From NCBI RefSeq assembly GCF_035277725.1, contig NZ_DATEJY010000106.1:14147-78146 (forward strand): a stretch of DNA of 64,000 nt, in the 5' to 3' direction. Below the pieces are notes generated by a model, which was not told the DNA's origin, ran no database searches, and worked only from the letters and a program-made list of their open reading frames with translations. Of this stretch, positions 27,073 to 35,704 are shown piece by piece (the first letter of the stretch is position 1; each line of letters starts with the position of its first letter). The DNA comes from Dyella_B sp035277725 (GTDB lineage Bacteria > Pseudomonadota > Gammaproteobacteria > Xanthomonadales > Rhodanobacteraceae). Both the position numbers and the translations under genes were made by a program.

Positions 27073-28050
27073 ATGAGAAAACTTGCACCTGTAACGAAAA
27101 AACTGCTTGCACCACTCGCTGCTTCCATTGCCCTCTTCGCCGCCTCCGCACCTTTTTCGTCGAATGTCGACGCGCAGGCTGCCACCACGCTCAAAGCGCC
27201 GATCTACGGCGTCACCCTGGATGATCTTTCCAACCTCAGCGCCATCATCACCTCGTTGAGCAAGCTGCCGTACCGCCCCACCGTTCGCGTGGTGTTCGAT
27301 CCGGGCACCAGCGCCGCCGAGTATTACCCTTCACTAGTGAAGCTGCATGCTGTCGCCAACGTGATGGGCGAAATCATGGACTCGTATTACTTCCCGACCG
27401 ACATCAACACCTACACCGCACGCACCAAGGAATTGGTCAACGGCTTGAACGGCACCGTCGACGTCTGGGAGATCGCCAACGAGATCAACGGCGAATGGCT
27501 GCGCCAGAATCCGAATGGCACCAATAGCGTGGTCAACTCGGAAGAAACCCAGATCGGCCAGATGGTCGCTGCCGCCAGTTCCATCGTAAAGGCCGCGGGC
27601 GGCAAGACGGCCGTGACGCTGTATTACAACGACGACAGCAAGGGCAACAATTGCTGGGAGAAACCCCAGGATTACTGGAAGACCTGGCCCACCACCTTCC
27701 TGCCGGCCTCCGTGCGGCAGAGCGTTGACTATGCACTCTTCAGCTACTACCCGTACCAGGATTGCCCGGGACTGTCGCCGTCGTGGAGCAACGACTTCAC
27801 GGCCTTGGAAGGCATCTTCCCGAACGCGAAAGTCGGCTTCGGCGAGATCGGCACCTCCAGCACCGGCGCACCCGCGTCCGTGCAGACAGGCCTGATCAAG
27901 ACGTACTACCCGATGGTCAACAGCTTCAAGGATCCGAAGTTCGTCGGTGGCTTCTTCTGGTGGTACTACGCCGAAGAAATGGTGCCCTACACCAAGACGT
28001 ACTGGAGCACGCTCGATCAGACGATCGCGCCATTGAAGGTGCCGCAGTAA
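27073..28050 (+). CDS. Secreted TIM-barrel glycosidase-like protein
   Basis: A 325-residue exported protein with a signal peptide (about residues 1-35, ending VDAQA). The body resembles a clan-A-type (beta/alpha)8 glycosidase: WEIANEINGEW puts a possible acid/base Glu at about 137 after an Asn (the NE signature), and KVGFGEIGTSS puts a possible nucleophile Glu at about 258 at the end of strand 7. Aromatic-rich loops (YYPYQD, FFWWYYAEEM) suit a sugar-binding cleft. I cannot assign a GH family. It lies 91 bases from, and convergent with, the DUF4434 gene at the end of the nfr-like operon, so it may trim that exopolysaccharide. An alternative is a catalytically inactive carbohydrate-binding barrel. 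Confidence 0.65.
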   Translation: MRKLAPVTKKLLAPLAASIALFAASAPFSSNVDAQAATTLKAPIYGVTLDDLSNLSAIITSLSKLPYRPTVRVVFDPGTSAAEYYPSLVKLHAVANVMGEIMDSYYFPTDINTYTARTKELVNGLNGTVDVWEIANEINGEWLRQNPNGTNSVVNSEETQIGQMVAAASSIVKAAGGKTAVTLYYNDDSKGNNCWEKPQDYWKTWPTTFLPASVRQSVDYALFSYYPYQDCPGLSPSWSNDFTALEGIFPNAKVGFGEIGTSSTGAPASVQTGLIKTYYPMVNSFKDPKFVGGFFWWYYAEEMVPYTKTYWSTLDQTIAPLKVPQ

Positions 28051-28141
28051 GACTTAGCGACAAGCAGGCGGACGGAGGCTCGCCCCGAGCCTTCGTCCGC
28101 GATGCTGCCCCGCGTGAAGCAAGCGCTTCGGGCGCCGTGCC

Positions 28142-29044
28142 CTAACGCTTCATGATGCCTGCCGCCTCCGGCAGGTAACGCAACTCGAAGAACACGCTGT
28201 CGCCGTTGCAGGGGGCGCGCTGTGTCAATGCGGCACTCGCTTGGGCAGTGGCAAGAGGGGTGGCACTGAACGCCTTGTCTGCGCCGGTCTGATGAAAGAT
28301 TTCAAACACGATGCCGCTTGCATGCGCGGACGTGCATTGGCTGACGGCATCGAGATACAGCTTGCGCTCCCCACCGCCCAGGCGTGCCGTGCCGGCGCCG
28401 TCCTGCACCCACACCAGCACGCCGGTGTGCTGCACATCGTCGAGCAGTTCCGCGTAGCGCTCCGGCGTCATGTTGCCGGCGAAAAAAGAGCTGACGTACA
28501 CCGGCCGCTGCGCAATCCGATCGAGTTGCCGGTACTCGGTGGACAGGTAACTTTGCAACTGTTCGCGCGCCTTGGGATCGCGCCAGCGCCTGTCGTCGAT
28601 CTCCAACGGCAAGTACCAGCCTTCAATGGCGTCCACGCCCAGATCGTCCGCCCATTGGTGCGCCACGGTGTCATTACGGCGCGAGAGCGCGTGCAGGTAG
28701 TCGCTCAAGGCAGCCGTTGATGCCTCCTGGCGCTGAAAGAAGGCCGGGTCGCTGTTCAAACCCAGCACGATGTGCAGCCCGGAAGCACGCGCCATGCGCA
28801 CTCGCTGCAACAACCATGCATGGCCGGCGGGGTCGCTGAACGCATCGCCGTATACCGTCCATTGCACCACCAGCGTGTCGAAACCTTGCGCGCGCACTTG
28901 GGCGAGAAGTATCGACCATTGCGCTTCAGTGACAGACCGGTCGCGCCATTGCGGCTGATAGATGATGGCCGTCGACGCGCACGCCAGGCATGGCATAAGC
29001 AGCCACAGCAGCATCGTGATACGGAGCCATGCGCGCGTCACCAT
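28142..29044 (-). CDS. DUF4434 periplasmic TIM-barrel protein (YbcH-like)
   Basis: A 300-residue exported protein; the signal peptide is about residues 1-24. The family signature IIYQPQWRDRSVTEAQW (about 27-43) followed by GFDTLVVQWTVYGD identifies DUF4434, a glycosidase-like barrel. E. coli YbcH, encoded with nfrA and nfrB, belongs to this group to the best of my knowledge. Its ATG overlaps the nfrA stop by 7 bases, and it is the last gene of the operon. A role in processing or guiding the exported polysaccharide is inferred from context. EGWYLPLEIDD and VLVWVQDGAG are further conserved acidic blocks lining the putative cleft. Confidence 0.8.
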   Translation of the reverse strand: MVTRAWLRITMLLWLLMPCLACASTAIIYQPQWRDRSVTEAQWSILLAQVRAQGFDTLVVQWTVYGDAFSDPAGHAWLLQRVRMARASGLHIVLGLNSDPAFFQRQEASTAALSDYLHALSRRNDTVAHQWADDLGVDAIEGWYLPLEIDDRRWRDPKAREQLQSYLSTEYRQLDRIAQRPVYVSSFFAGNMTPERYAELLDDVQHTGVLVWVQDGAGTARLGGGERKLYLDAVSQCTSAHASGIVFEIFHQTGADKAFSATPLATAQASAALTQRAPCNGDSVFFELRYLPEAAGIMKR

Positions 29045-31941
29045 TGCGTCCTCATGATCAGGAATACGGCGTTTTTGTCGCGCAGATAAGTGGTGAAAGC
29101 GTGCTGCCCTTCCACCGCGACACTGAAGCGGTGCGGATAGGCATCGTAATGCGTTTGGCCGTACCACACGTTCCATTGCACGCCGAGTCCGGCGCGTCCA
29201 TCACGCAGGTAGGTCAGGCCCTGCGTGCGACTGATACCGGTGTATTGCACGTGGACATAGGGCTCGATGGTTTGCCCGTTGGCAATCTTGTCGTGCAGCC
29301 CGAACCGATAATCGAGCGTGATGACGCTTTCCTTGGCGCGCAGGTAATGCGCCACATCGACATAGAAATTCTGCGTCGGCCAACCCCACCCGCTGGCATG
29401 CCAGTCGTCGCCGAGCTTGGGACCAAACGACCACGAGCCGCTGGCGCGCAACAGAGTGTCGTTGCGGGTATCGCGGCTGTTGTCCGCCGGTGTCTGCTGT
29501 TCGATCGACAGCAGGATGTTTTGCGAGATCAGCGGTTTCCAATGCACGCCGATGCCCAGCATCGCACCGTGCACCGGCCATACCGCACCGCTGGCGCCGC
29601 TGCCGGCAAACAGCCGCGCATAGGCGGTCAACGTATTGAGATCCCCACCGGTCAACTGCGGATCGAGATGGTATTGCGCTTCCAGTTGCGCGTAGCTTCG
29701 GTAGGAAACACCCGGCGCCACGGAGTTGGCGGCGGAAGATACGGTGTCACCTAGCGACATGTCGGCATTGAAGCTCCATGTACGGCCAAGGTTTTCGTGC
29801 AGTCGGCGCAGGCTGTAGAGATCGTCCTGGTCTTGCTTGCTGTCAACGCTGGTACCGCCAGGATCTACCGCATCGAATTGATCGATGGCCTGCTCGGCAT
29901 AGTGCCGCGCCTGGGTGTTGTCGCCCAATTGCTGATTGACGTACAGCAACTGGCGCGTCACGGCAGCATTGTCCGGATCGGCCTGGTGCGCGCGCTCGAA
30001 TTGCGTCAGCGCGTTTTGCGGCTGACCGGCTTGCAGATAGGCATAACCCAGCGACGTCGCCATGCGGCTGTCATCCGGAGCAAGCGCGCTGGCGTGCTGC
30101 CATGAAAGCAACGCGCGCTGTGAATCACCCGCCTGGGTTTCCAGGGTGGCGAGGCGTGCGTAATAGCGCGGATCGGGCTGCACATCCACGGCGTTTTCCA
30201 GATCCGTCGTCGCCAGCACGGGATCGCGCGGTTCATCGGCTTGCGCGCGCAGCCACCAGTAGTTGCCATCCTGCTTTCCGCCCTGCGCGGCATACGTGTC
30301 GAGCCACGCGCTCGCCACGGCGGTTTCGTGGATGGTGAGCGCGGTGGTTGCGGCGGCGATCAGGTCAGCCTGCTGCATGTGCGCGGCAGGCACGGAACGC
30401 CAGGCCAGCAAGGCGGTTTTGTAGTCCTGCGCGCTATAGGCTTGATAGGCCAAGGCACGCGTGGTATCGGTGCTCGGCTTGCGCTTGCCGGCTTGCGCAT
30501 AGGCGTATTCGGCCAGGCCCGGATGAGCCTCGCCATAGCAGTCGCCCAGTTGCCGCCACAACTCGGCGGGATAGTCCGGCGACAAATCCGCCATCACGTG
30601 ATGGATGCCTTCGCAATCGCGCAACGCGCTCAGGATTTGCAACTGCGCAATCCGCAACGTCACGCTATCCAGCGGTCGACTCAAGCGTGCGCGGTCATCG
30701 ACAGTGAAAAGCGCAGGCTGCTCACCCGCCAGCACGGCCAGGCGGGCCAGCAATGCCGCCGCATGCGCATGACCTGCAAAGGGATACGCATCGAGCAGCA
30801 ATTGCTTTGCTTCGTTCGTCGCGCCGGCCGCCATCAGGCGATAGCTGAGTGGATCGAGCAGACGATAACCATCCGCTTGTGCGATCAGCGCGCTGGCCTG
30901 CTGTTGTGCGTCGGCGTAGCGGCCTTGCTGCAGGTCGAGATTGAAGCGCTCCTCGCGGAAGCTGTCGGGCGGCAGGCGCGACAGCATGTTGGCCGCGGTG
31001 GCGCGGTCGCCGCGCGTCATAGCCATGGGCAGCGCCACGCGCGCCAACCACGCCGCATTGGCGGGAAAACGCACCCTGTAATGATCGAGCAGCGCTGGCT
31101 GCGTGCGCGCCGCCTGCGCCAGCAGGTTGATCCATTGCCGCTCGTCCTTCACGTTGGCGAATGCCGGCTGATGCATCGCCATGTACGAGGCAAGCGCCTT
31201 GCGTTGACCGCTGCCGTCCATCGCCTGCGCCAAGGCCAATTGCTGCGTCGGTGTGCTCCATCCCTCGCGTGATTGCAGTTGTTCGGCCATATCGAACTCG
31301 CCGTGCTTCAGCAACAGTGCAAACCATTGATCGCGTTCCTGCTGGCTGAGCTTGTCGTGTGCATCCAACTCAGACAGCTGCGCGATGGCGCGCTGGTCGT
31401 CACCCAGATAAATCGCACGTTGCGCAAGCGCATGACGCAAGTCGCGGCCTTGCGGGCTGGCGGCAAAATCGGGCGCATCGAGTTCGGCTTGCGCACGTGC
31501 AAGATCGCCCGCCTGCAGATCGCCGAAGCCACGCTTGGCGCGACACACAGGCAGGTTATCGCGGCTGCAGTCGACGGCTGGCGGCGCCGGCGGTGTCATC
31601 GCGGCGCGCAGGTGGGCATCGTTCGGCGTATAGCGCATCTGCTCATCCAGCACCGCCTGTGCTTGCGCTGCCAGGCCAAAATGCCGATACGCTTCAGCCA
31701 GATCCAGCGCGGTATCGACGCTCTGCGGCGCCAGCTCGCGTGCACGCGTGAATTCGGCGATGGCCGTACGCTCATCGCCCACGCGCAACGCCGCATAGCC
31801 CGCCTGCCGGTGCGGATAGACCATGAAATGCCGGTAGCGGCTGCCATCGCCGGACGACGCCTGGCTTTCCGCACGCAGCGGCCATACCGCCACCATGATG
31901 CACAGCGCCAGCGCACAGCGGCTCGGCCCAGGCTGTTTCAT
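29038..31941 (-). CDS. nfrA: NfrA-like TPR/beta-barrel outer-membrane exopolysaccharide exporter
   Basis: A 967-residue protein with a signal peptide (about 1-24). A long helical region rich in TPR-like repeats spans about 30-690 (for example AGYAALRVGDERTAIAEFTRARELAP and SLGYAYLQAGQPQNALTQFERAHQADPDNAAV). The C-terminal region (about 720-967) is beta-rich and ends in an aromatic residue (IMRTQW), as expected for an outer-membrane barrel. E. coli NfrA, the phage N4 receptor and polysaccharide exporter, has the same layout and is about 990 residues long. Its ATG overlaps the nfrB stop by 4 bases. The architecture also parallels PgaA of the PNAG system. Confidence 0.85.
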   Translation of the reverse strand: MKQPGPSRCALALCIMVAVWPLRAESQASSGDGSRYRHFMVYPHRQAGYAALRVGDERTAIAEFTRARELAPQSVDTALDLAEAYRHFGLAAQAQAVLDEQMRYTPNDAHLRAAMTPPAPPAVDCSRDNLPVCRAKRGFGDLQAGDLARAQAELDAPDFAASPQGRDLRHALAQRAIYLGDDQRAIAQLSELDAHDKLSQQERDQWFALLLKHGEFDMAEQLQSREGWSTPTQQLALAQAMDGSGQRKALASYMAMHQPAFANVKDERQWINLLAQAARTQPALLDHYRVRFPANAAWLARVALPMAMTRGDRATAANMLSRLPPDSFREERFNLDLQQGRYADAQQQASALIAQADGYRLLDPLSYRLMAAGATNEAKQLLLDAYPFAGHAHAAALLARLAVLAGEQPALFTVDDRARLSRPLDSVTLRIAQLQILSALRDCEGIHHVMADLSPDYPAELWRQLGDCYGEAHPGLAEYAYAQAGKRKPSTDTTRALAYQAYSAQDYKTALLAWRSVPAAHMQQADLIAAATTALTIHETAVASAWLDTYAAQGGKQDGNYWWLRAQADEPRDPVLATTDLENAVDVQPDPRYYARLATLETQAGDSQRALLSWQHASALAPDDSRMATSLGYAYLQAGQPQNALTQFERAHQADPDNAAVTRQLLYVNQQLGDNTQARHYAEQAIDQFDAVDPGGTSVDSKQDQDDLYSLRRLHENLGRTWSFNADMSLGDTVSSAANSVAPGVSYRSYAQLEAQYHLDPQLTGGDLNTLTAYARLFAGSGASGAVWPVHGAMLGIGVHWKPLISQNILLSIEQQTPADNSRDTRNDTLLRASGSWSFGPKLGDDWHASGWGWPTQNFYVDVAHYLRAKESVITLDYRFGLHDKIANGQTIEPYVHVQYTGISRTQGLTYLRDGRAGLGVQWNVWYGQTHYDAYPHRFSVAVEGQHAFTTYLRDKNAVFLIMRTQW

Positions 31942-34163
31942 GAGGCACGCTCCAGTTGCTCGAAGCCTTCGCATTCCTGCTCAAGCAGACTCGTCACGCT
32001 GGGCTGCAAGGTGGCCTGCAATCGCAACAGACGATGCAAGGTGTCCGCACTGATCACGCCCTGCCCGATCAGGAAATCGCCGAGTCGCTGCTCGCTGCGC
32101 GCGTGGTTGAGCAGCAAGGCCCGAAAAGCCACTTCGTCCACATGGCCTTGCGCCACCAGGATTTCGCCGAGCATCACCTGGCGCGACACGTAGTCGTTCC
32201 ACAACGGCGCCACGCGCTCGCGCGCGATCAAGCCGCGATCGGCGGCCATGTCCAGCAAATGATGCGGATCGCGCTCGCCCTTGGGCGCCTGCGCGTACCA
32301 GCGGCGCAGGCCAACCGTGACCTGGCCCTTGTACGCGAGCACGTAGCGCACGCGCCGGCCAAGCTGGCGCGCGATGGCGGCGAGCGACACCGGATCGATA
32401 TACGACTCGCTGGCCAACACCAGCACGCCAGCGTCGATGCGCAGCGGCAGCACCGCGTAATGCAGTGCGATAGGCCGCGGCACCATCCGCATCAATTCAC
32501 GCGGCAAGCTGATCGCATCCACCGATTCGCAACTCACGCCGATCTGCTGCGCCATCGGCATCGCCAATTGCTCCGCCGTGATGCGGCCCTCGTGAATCAT
32601 CGAACTGCCCAGTTGCAGGCCGTCGATGCGATGCCGTTGCGCGTCGTGCAACTCCGTCGCCGAGATCACGCCATTGGCCACCAGCAACTCGTCCAGCGAG
32701 CGCTTGGCCTGGTTGTTGCCACCGATGCTGGGAAAATCGTGCGTAGTCTTGTCCCAGGCCACGCGTCGCGGATCGCCGCAGCGGATGATCTGGCGGATCG
32801 CACGCCAGTTCGCCATGAAATTGATCAGGTTGCCCCACAGCAAGCGCGGAATCGACAACAGCCCCTGCTTCACGCCGTAATAGCCGGACACGAAGATGAT
32901 CCGCTGCAGCATGCGATTGCCCATCAGCGCGATGTTCGCGACCAGCACGATGTCGAACCAGCCTTGCCCTTCGAAGATCGACACGAAGCGCGGCGCGCTT
33001 GGCCATACCAGTTGCAACATGCCGATCATGCTGAGCTGCAGCATGATCAGCATCGCCGCGAAACTCACGAAATTGCTGATGGCGCCTTTACGGTCGCGCC
33101 ACAGGAAATAATTGAGCACCAGGCTGCGCTTCCAGCCATGCGTGCGATAGCCCTGGTACACGATGCCGATGATCCAGCGCGACTTCTGCCGCACGGCCGT
33201 CGCCAGGCGATCGGGGAAATATTCGCGCACGCACACCACGTTGGCTTCGTATCGGCTCTGCCCGAATTTTTCGGGCTGCCGCGGATGGCGCTGGTAACGA
33301 AGCACCGGGAAGCGCACGAAGATCTCTTCCATGCCGCGCGCTTTCAGGCGCAAGCCGATGTCGTAATCCTCGGTAAGGCTCTGCACGTCGAACGCAATGC
33401 CGTTGCCCTCTTCGATCAAGGCGAGCACGGCGCGCCGGCTGAAACACGTACCCACGCCCGCGCTGGGCACCTGCCCGGCCAGCGCTTCGCGCACCGGCAC
33501 GTCCTTGCCGTGCAATTCGGCGAATTCATCCAGGTAATGCAGGCTGGTGAAATTGTTCCACTGCCGTTCGAACGGATAAACCGGCACCTGGATCAGGTCC
33601 TTGCGGTGCACCAGATAGTTGAACAGGCGCAACTCGTGTTCGCACACCACGTCTTCGGAATCGTGCAGGATGAAGCCTTCGAAGGTCATGCGCGCACGCT
33701 GCTCGAATTGCAGAATCGCATCGAGCACGTTGTTGAGGCAGTCGGCCTTGCTGGTCGGGCCTGGCCGCGCGCACACCACCTTGTGCACGTTGGGAAAGCG
33801 CGCGCACACCTCGTCCACGTCGCGCTGCGTATCCGGATCGTTCGGATAGGTGCCGACGAAGATGTGGTAGTTCTCGTAATCCAGCGTGGTGGCCACCAGC
33901 TCGGCCATGTTGCCGATCACGCCGGTTTCCTGCCATGCCGGCACCATGATCGCCAGCGGTTTTTCCGCGGGACGATACAACTGGTGGTACAGCGTGTGCT
34001 CGCAGGTGTTGTAGACGAACAGCGACCGCCACAACCGCCGCGCCCAATACACCGCATCGATAAAGAAATCATCCAGGCCGCTGACCAGAATCAGCACGGC
34101 AATAATGACGACCAGCGCGCCCAGCGCGTAGAGATAAGTCGAGAATGCGTCCAGCCACCACAT
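31938..34163 (-). CDS. nfrB: NfrB-like family-2 glycosyltransferase with C-terminal MshEN cyclic-di-GMP domain
   Basis: A 741-residue inner-membrane synthase, nearly the length of E. coli NfrB (about 745). One N-terminal helix (about 10-30) precedes a GT2 domain: TSKADCLNNVL (about 137-147), HDSED (167-171, the DxD-type site), TED (264-266) and QKSRW (326-330, the QxxRW motif). Further membrane helices follow (about 360-450). From about 488 there is an MshEN-type region (RSLDELLVANGVISATEL...LQLGSSMIHEGRITAEQL). A further pair of similar motifs lies at about 665-716 (LGEILVAQGHVDEVAF, RLGDFLIGQGVISADTL). MshEN domains bind c-di-GMP. E. coli NfrB makes a ManNAc polymer when c-di-GMP rises, so the same is inferred here. 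Confidence 0.9.
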   Translation of the reverse strand: MWWLDAFSTYLYALGALVVIIAVLILVSGLDDFFIDAVYWARRLWRSLFVYNTCEHTLYHQLYRPAEKPLAIMVPAWQETGVIGNMAELVATTLDYENYHIFVGTYPNDPDTQRDVDEVCARFPNVHKVVCARPGPTSKADCLNNVLDAILQFEQRARMTFEGFILHDSEDVVCEHELRLFNYLVHRKDLIQVPVYPFERQWNNFTSLHYLDEFAELHGKDVPVREALAGQVPSAGVGTCFSRRAVLALIEEGNGIAFDVQSLTEDYDIGLRLKARGMEEIFVRFPVLRYQRHPRQPEKFGQSRYEANVVCVREYFPDRLATAVRQKSRWIIGIVYQGYRTHGWKRSLVLNYFLWRDRKGAISNFVSFAAMLIMLQLSMIGMLQLVWPSAPRFVSIFEGQGWFDIVLVANIALMGNRMLQRIIFVSGYYGVKQGLLSIPRLLWGNLINFMANWRAIRQIIRCGDPRRVAWDKTTHDFPSIGGNNQAKRSLDELLVANGVISATELHDAQRHRIDGLQLGSSMIHEGRITAEQLAMPMAQQIGVSCESVDAISLPRELMRMVPRPIALHYAVLPLRIDAGVLVLASESYIDPVSLAAIARQLGRRVRYVLAYKGQVTVGLRRWYAQAPKGERDPHHLLDMAADRGLIARERVAPLWNDYVSRQVMLGEILVAQGHVDEVAFRALLLNHARSEQRLGDFLIGQGVISADTLHRLLRLQATLQPSVTSLLEQECEGFEQLERAS

Positions 34164-34179
34164 GTGGCACCTCGCTGGC

Positions 34180-35295
34180 TCAGCTTGCTTCGCGCCTGCG
34201 CTCGTTACCCGCTGCCAGAGCTCCCCTGAGCACATCCACCACACGCGCACTGGCCGTGCCGTTGCCGAATGGATTGCCCGCATGCGCCATCGCGCGATAG
34301 GCATCGCTGTCCGCCCATAACGCTTCGATCTCCTGCACGATCGATGCCCGTCGCGTGCCTGCCAGGCGTGCGCAGCCGGCATCGATCGCCTCCGGCCGCT
34401 CGGTTTCCGTGCGCAGCACCAGCAGCGGAATGCCGAAGGTGGGCGCTTCTTCCTGCAAGCCGCCGGAATCGGTCAGTACCAGCCAGGCATCGAGCAAGGC
34501 TTGTTGCATCTGCAGGTAATCCAGTGGCGGGCTCAGTTGCACGTTGGGCAAACCGCCCAGGATCGCGTGCACCGGCTTGCTCACCACCGGATTGAGATGC
34601 ACCGGAAACAGCACCTGCAACTCCGGGTGATGGCTCGCCACATCCGCGATCGCATAACAGATATCGCGCAGATCGCTGCCCCAGTTTTCGCGGCGATGCG
34701 CGGTCACCAGCAGATGCCCGCGCCCATCCAGGCGGCGCTGCAGGCGATGGCGCCGGACCACCCAGTGCTGCGCATCGATCACGGTGTTGCCGGTAACGCT
34801 GATGCGCTCCTCGGGAATGGCTTCGCGGCGCAATGCCAGCGCCGCGCGTTCGGTCGGCGCAAAGTGAAAACTGGCGATGCGGCTGACCATCTGCCGCAAT
34901 CCTTCTTCCGGAAATGGCCGCGCCAGGTCGTAGGTGCGCAATCCTGCTTCGACATGCGCAACAGGAATGTGCCGATAGAACGCGCACAGCGCGCCGAGGA
35001 ACGTGCTTTCGGTATCGCCCTGCACCAGCACCAGCGACCATGTACGGTCCGCCAGCATGCTGTCGAGCAGTTGGCGGCAGTAGGTGCTGAATTCGCACAA
35101 GCCATCACCGCCGCGCTCAAGCGCCATGTCAGGGACGATGTCGAAACAGGCCAGCATCTGCTGCGCCATCTCGCCATGTTGTCCGGTATGCAGCCAATGC
35201 GGTCGCGCCCAACTGCTGGCCAGCAAGCAGTGATACAACGGTGCCAGCTTGATGATCTCCGGGCGCGTGCCCGACACGATCAGGATGTCCTGCAT
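34180..35295 (-). CDS. wecB: UDP-N-acetylglucosamine 2-epimerase (non-hydrolysing)
   Basis: A 371-residue enzyme converting UDP-GlcNAc to UDP-ManNAc. The family motifs are present: VSGTRPEIIKLAPL at the N-terminus, HTGQHGEMAQQML, VQGDTESTFLGAL, AHVEAGLRTYD, VTAHRRENWG, and LTDSGGLQEEAPTFGIPLLVLRTETERPEA near the C-terminus. The usual PEExNR segment reads PEEGLRQMVSR, a variation worth noting. It is the first gene of the operon; nfrB begins 16 bases later. This gives the locus its own UDP-ManNAc supply, whereas in E. coli wecB lies in the distant enterobacterial-common-antigen cluster. Confidence 0.95.
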   Translation of the reverse strand: MQDILIVSGTRPEIIKLAPLYHCLLASSWARPHWLHTGQHGEMAQQMLACFDIVPDMALERGGDGLCEFSTYCRQLLDSMLADRTWSLVLVQGDTESTFLGALCAFYRHIPVAHVEAGLRTYDLARPFPEEGLRQMVSRIASFHFAPTERAALALRREAIPEERISVTGNTVIDAQHWVVRRHRLQRRLDGRGHLLVTAHRRENWGSDLRDICYAIADVASHHPELQVLFPVHLNPVVSKPVHAILGGLPNVQLSPPLDYLQMQQALLDAWLVLTDSGGLQEEAPTFGIPLLVLRTETERPEAIDAGCARLAGTRRASIVQEIEALWADSDAYRAMAHAGNPFGNGTASARVVDVLRGALAAGNERRREAS

Positions 35296-35704
35296 ACATC
35301 CCCCTCATCGGCAGGATGGCGCCGCCACCCTGCTGCTCGAACGTCCTGTCCTCGCCCCCTAATGCCCAATCGCGAGCAGCGGACCGCGCATCTTCCGATT
35401 GGACGGAATCGGTTGCTGCGCTGGTAGTTCGACGCAAGAAGCTGCGCTGTGCGCCATATTGCCAACTACAGGTTAAAGATACACATTTATTTCATTATAT
35501 TTTTATTAATAGCATATTGACTCGATCAAAATTATTTGCTAGTCGACAACCGACCCGCATCGACGTACTCTCTCTCACGGCGAGGCGTTCCTATCACGGG
35601 ACAGGGGCCTGGGCTTTCGGGATTGAATCGCATTCACAGCCATGCGCGCAGGGCGGTAGAGCGGCTGTTGCGCGTTGTCTTCGTCTTTGTGCGAGGAGAA
35701 TCCC
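35296..35704. promoter_or_regulatory. AT-rich divergent promoter region between wecB and the DUF2334 gene
   Basis: A 409-base gap. Bases about 35469-35545 are strikingly AT-rich for this genome (TTATATTTTTATTAATAGC, ATTGAC, AAAATTATTTGC) and probably hold the divergent promoters of both exopolysaccharide transcripts or a silencer/regulator site. The remaining bases up to the AGGAG ribosome site at about 35692 form a long leader for the DUF2334 gene. No gene is seen. Confidence 0.55.

Noticed and set aside
26802..27224. Frame overlapping the start of the glycosidase-like gene
   Set aside because: No motifs, and it overlaps the signal peptide coding region in another frame.
35600..35700. Possible riboswitch in the DUF2334 leader
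   Set aside because: Only a vague resemblance around GGTAGAGCGG; conserved blocks are missing.
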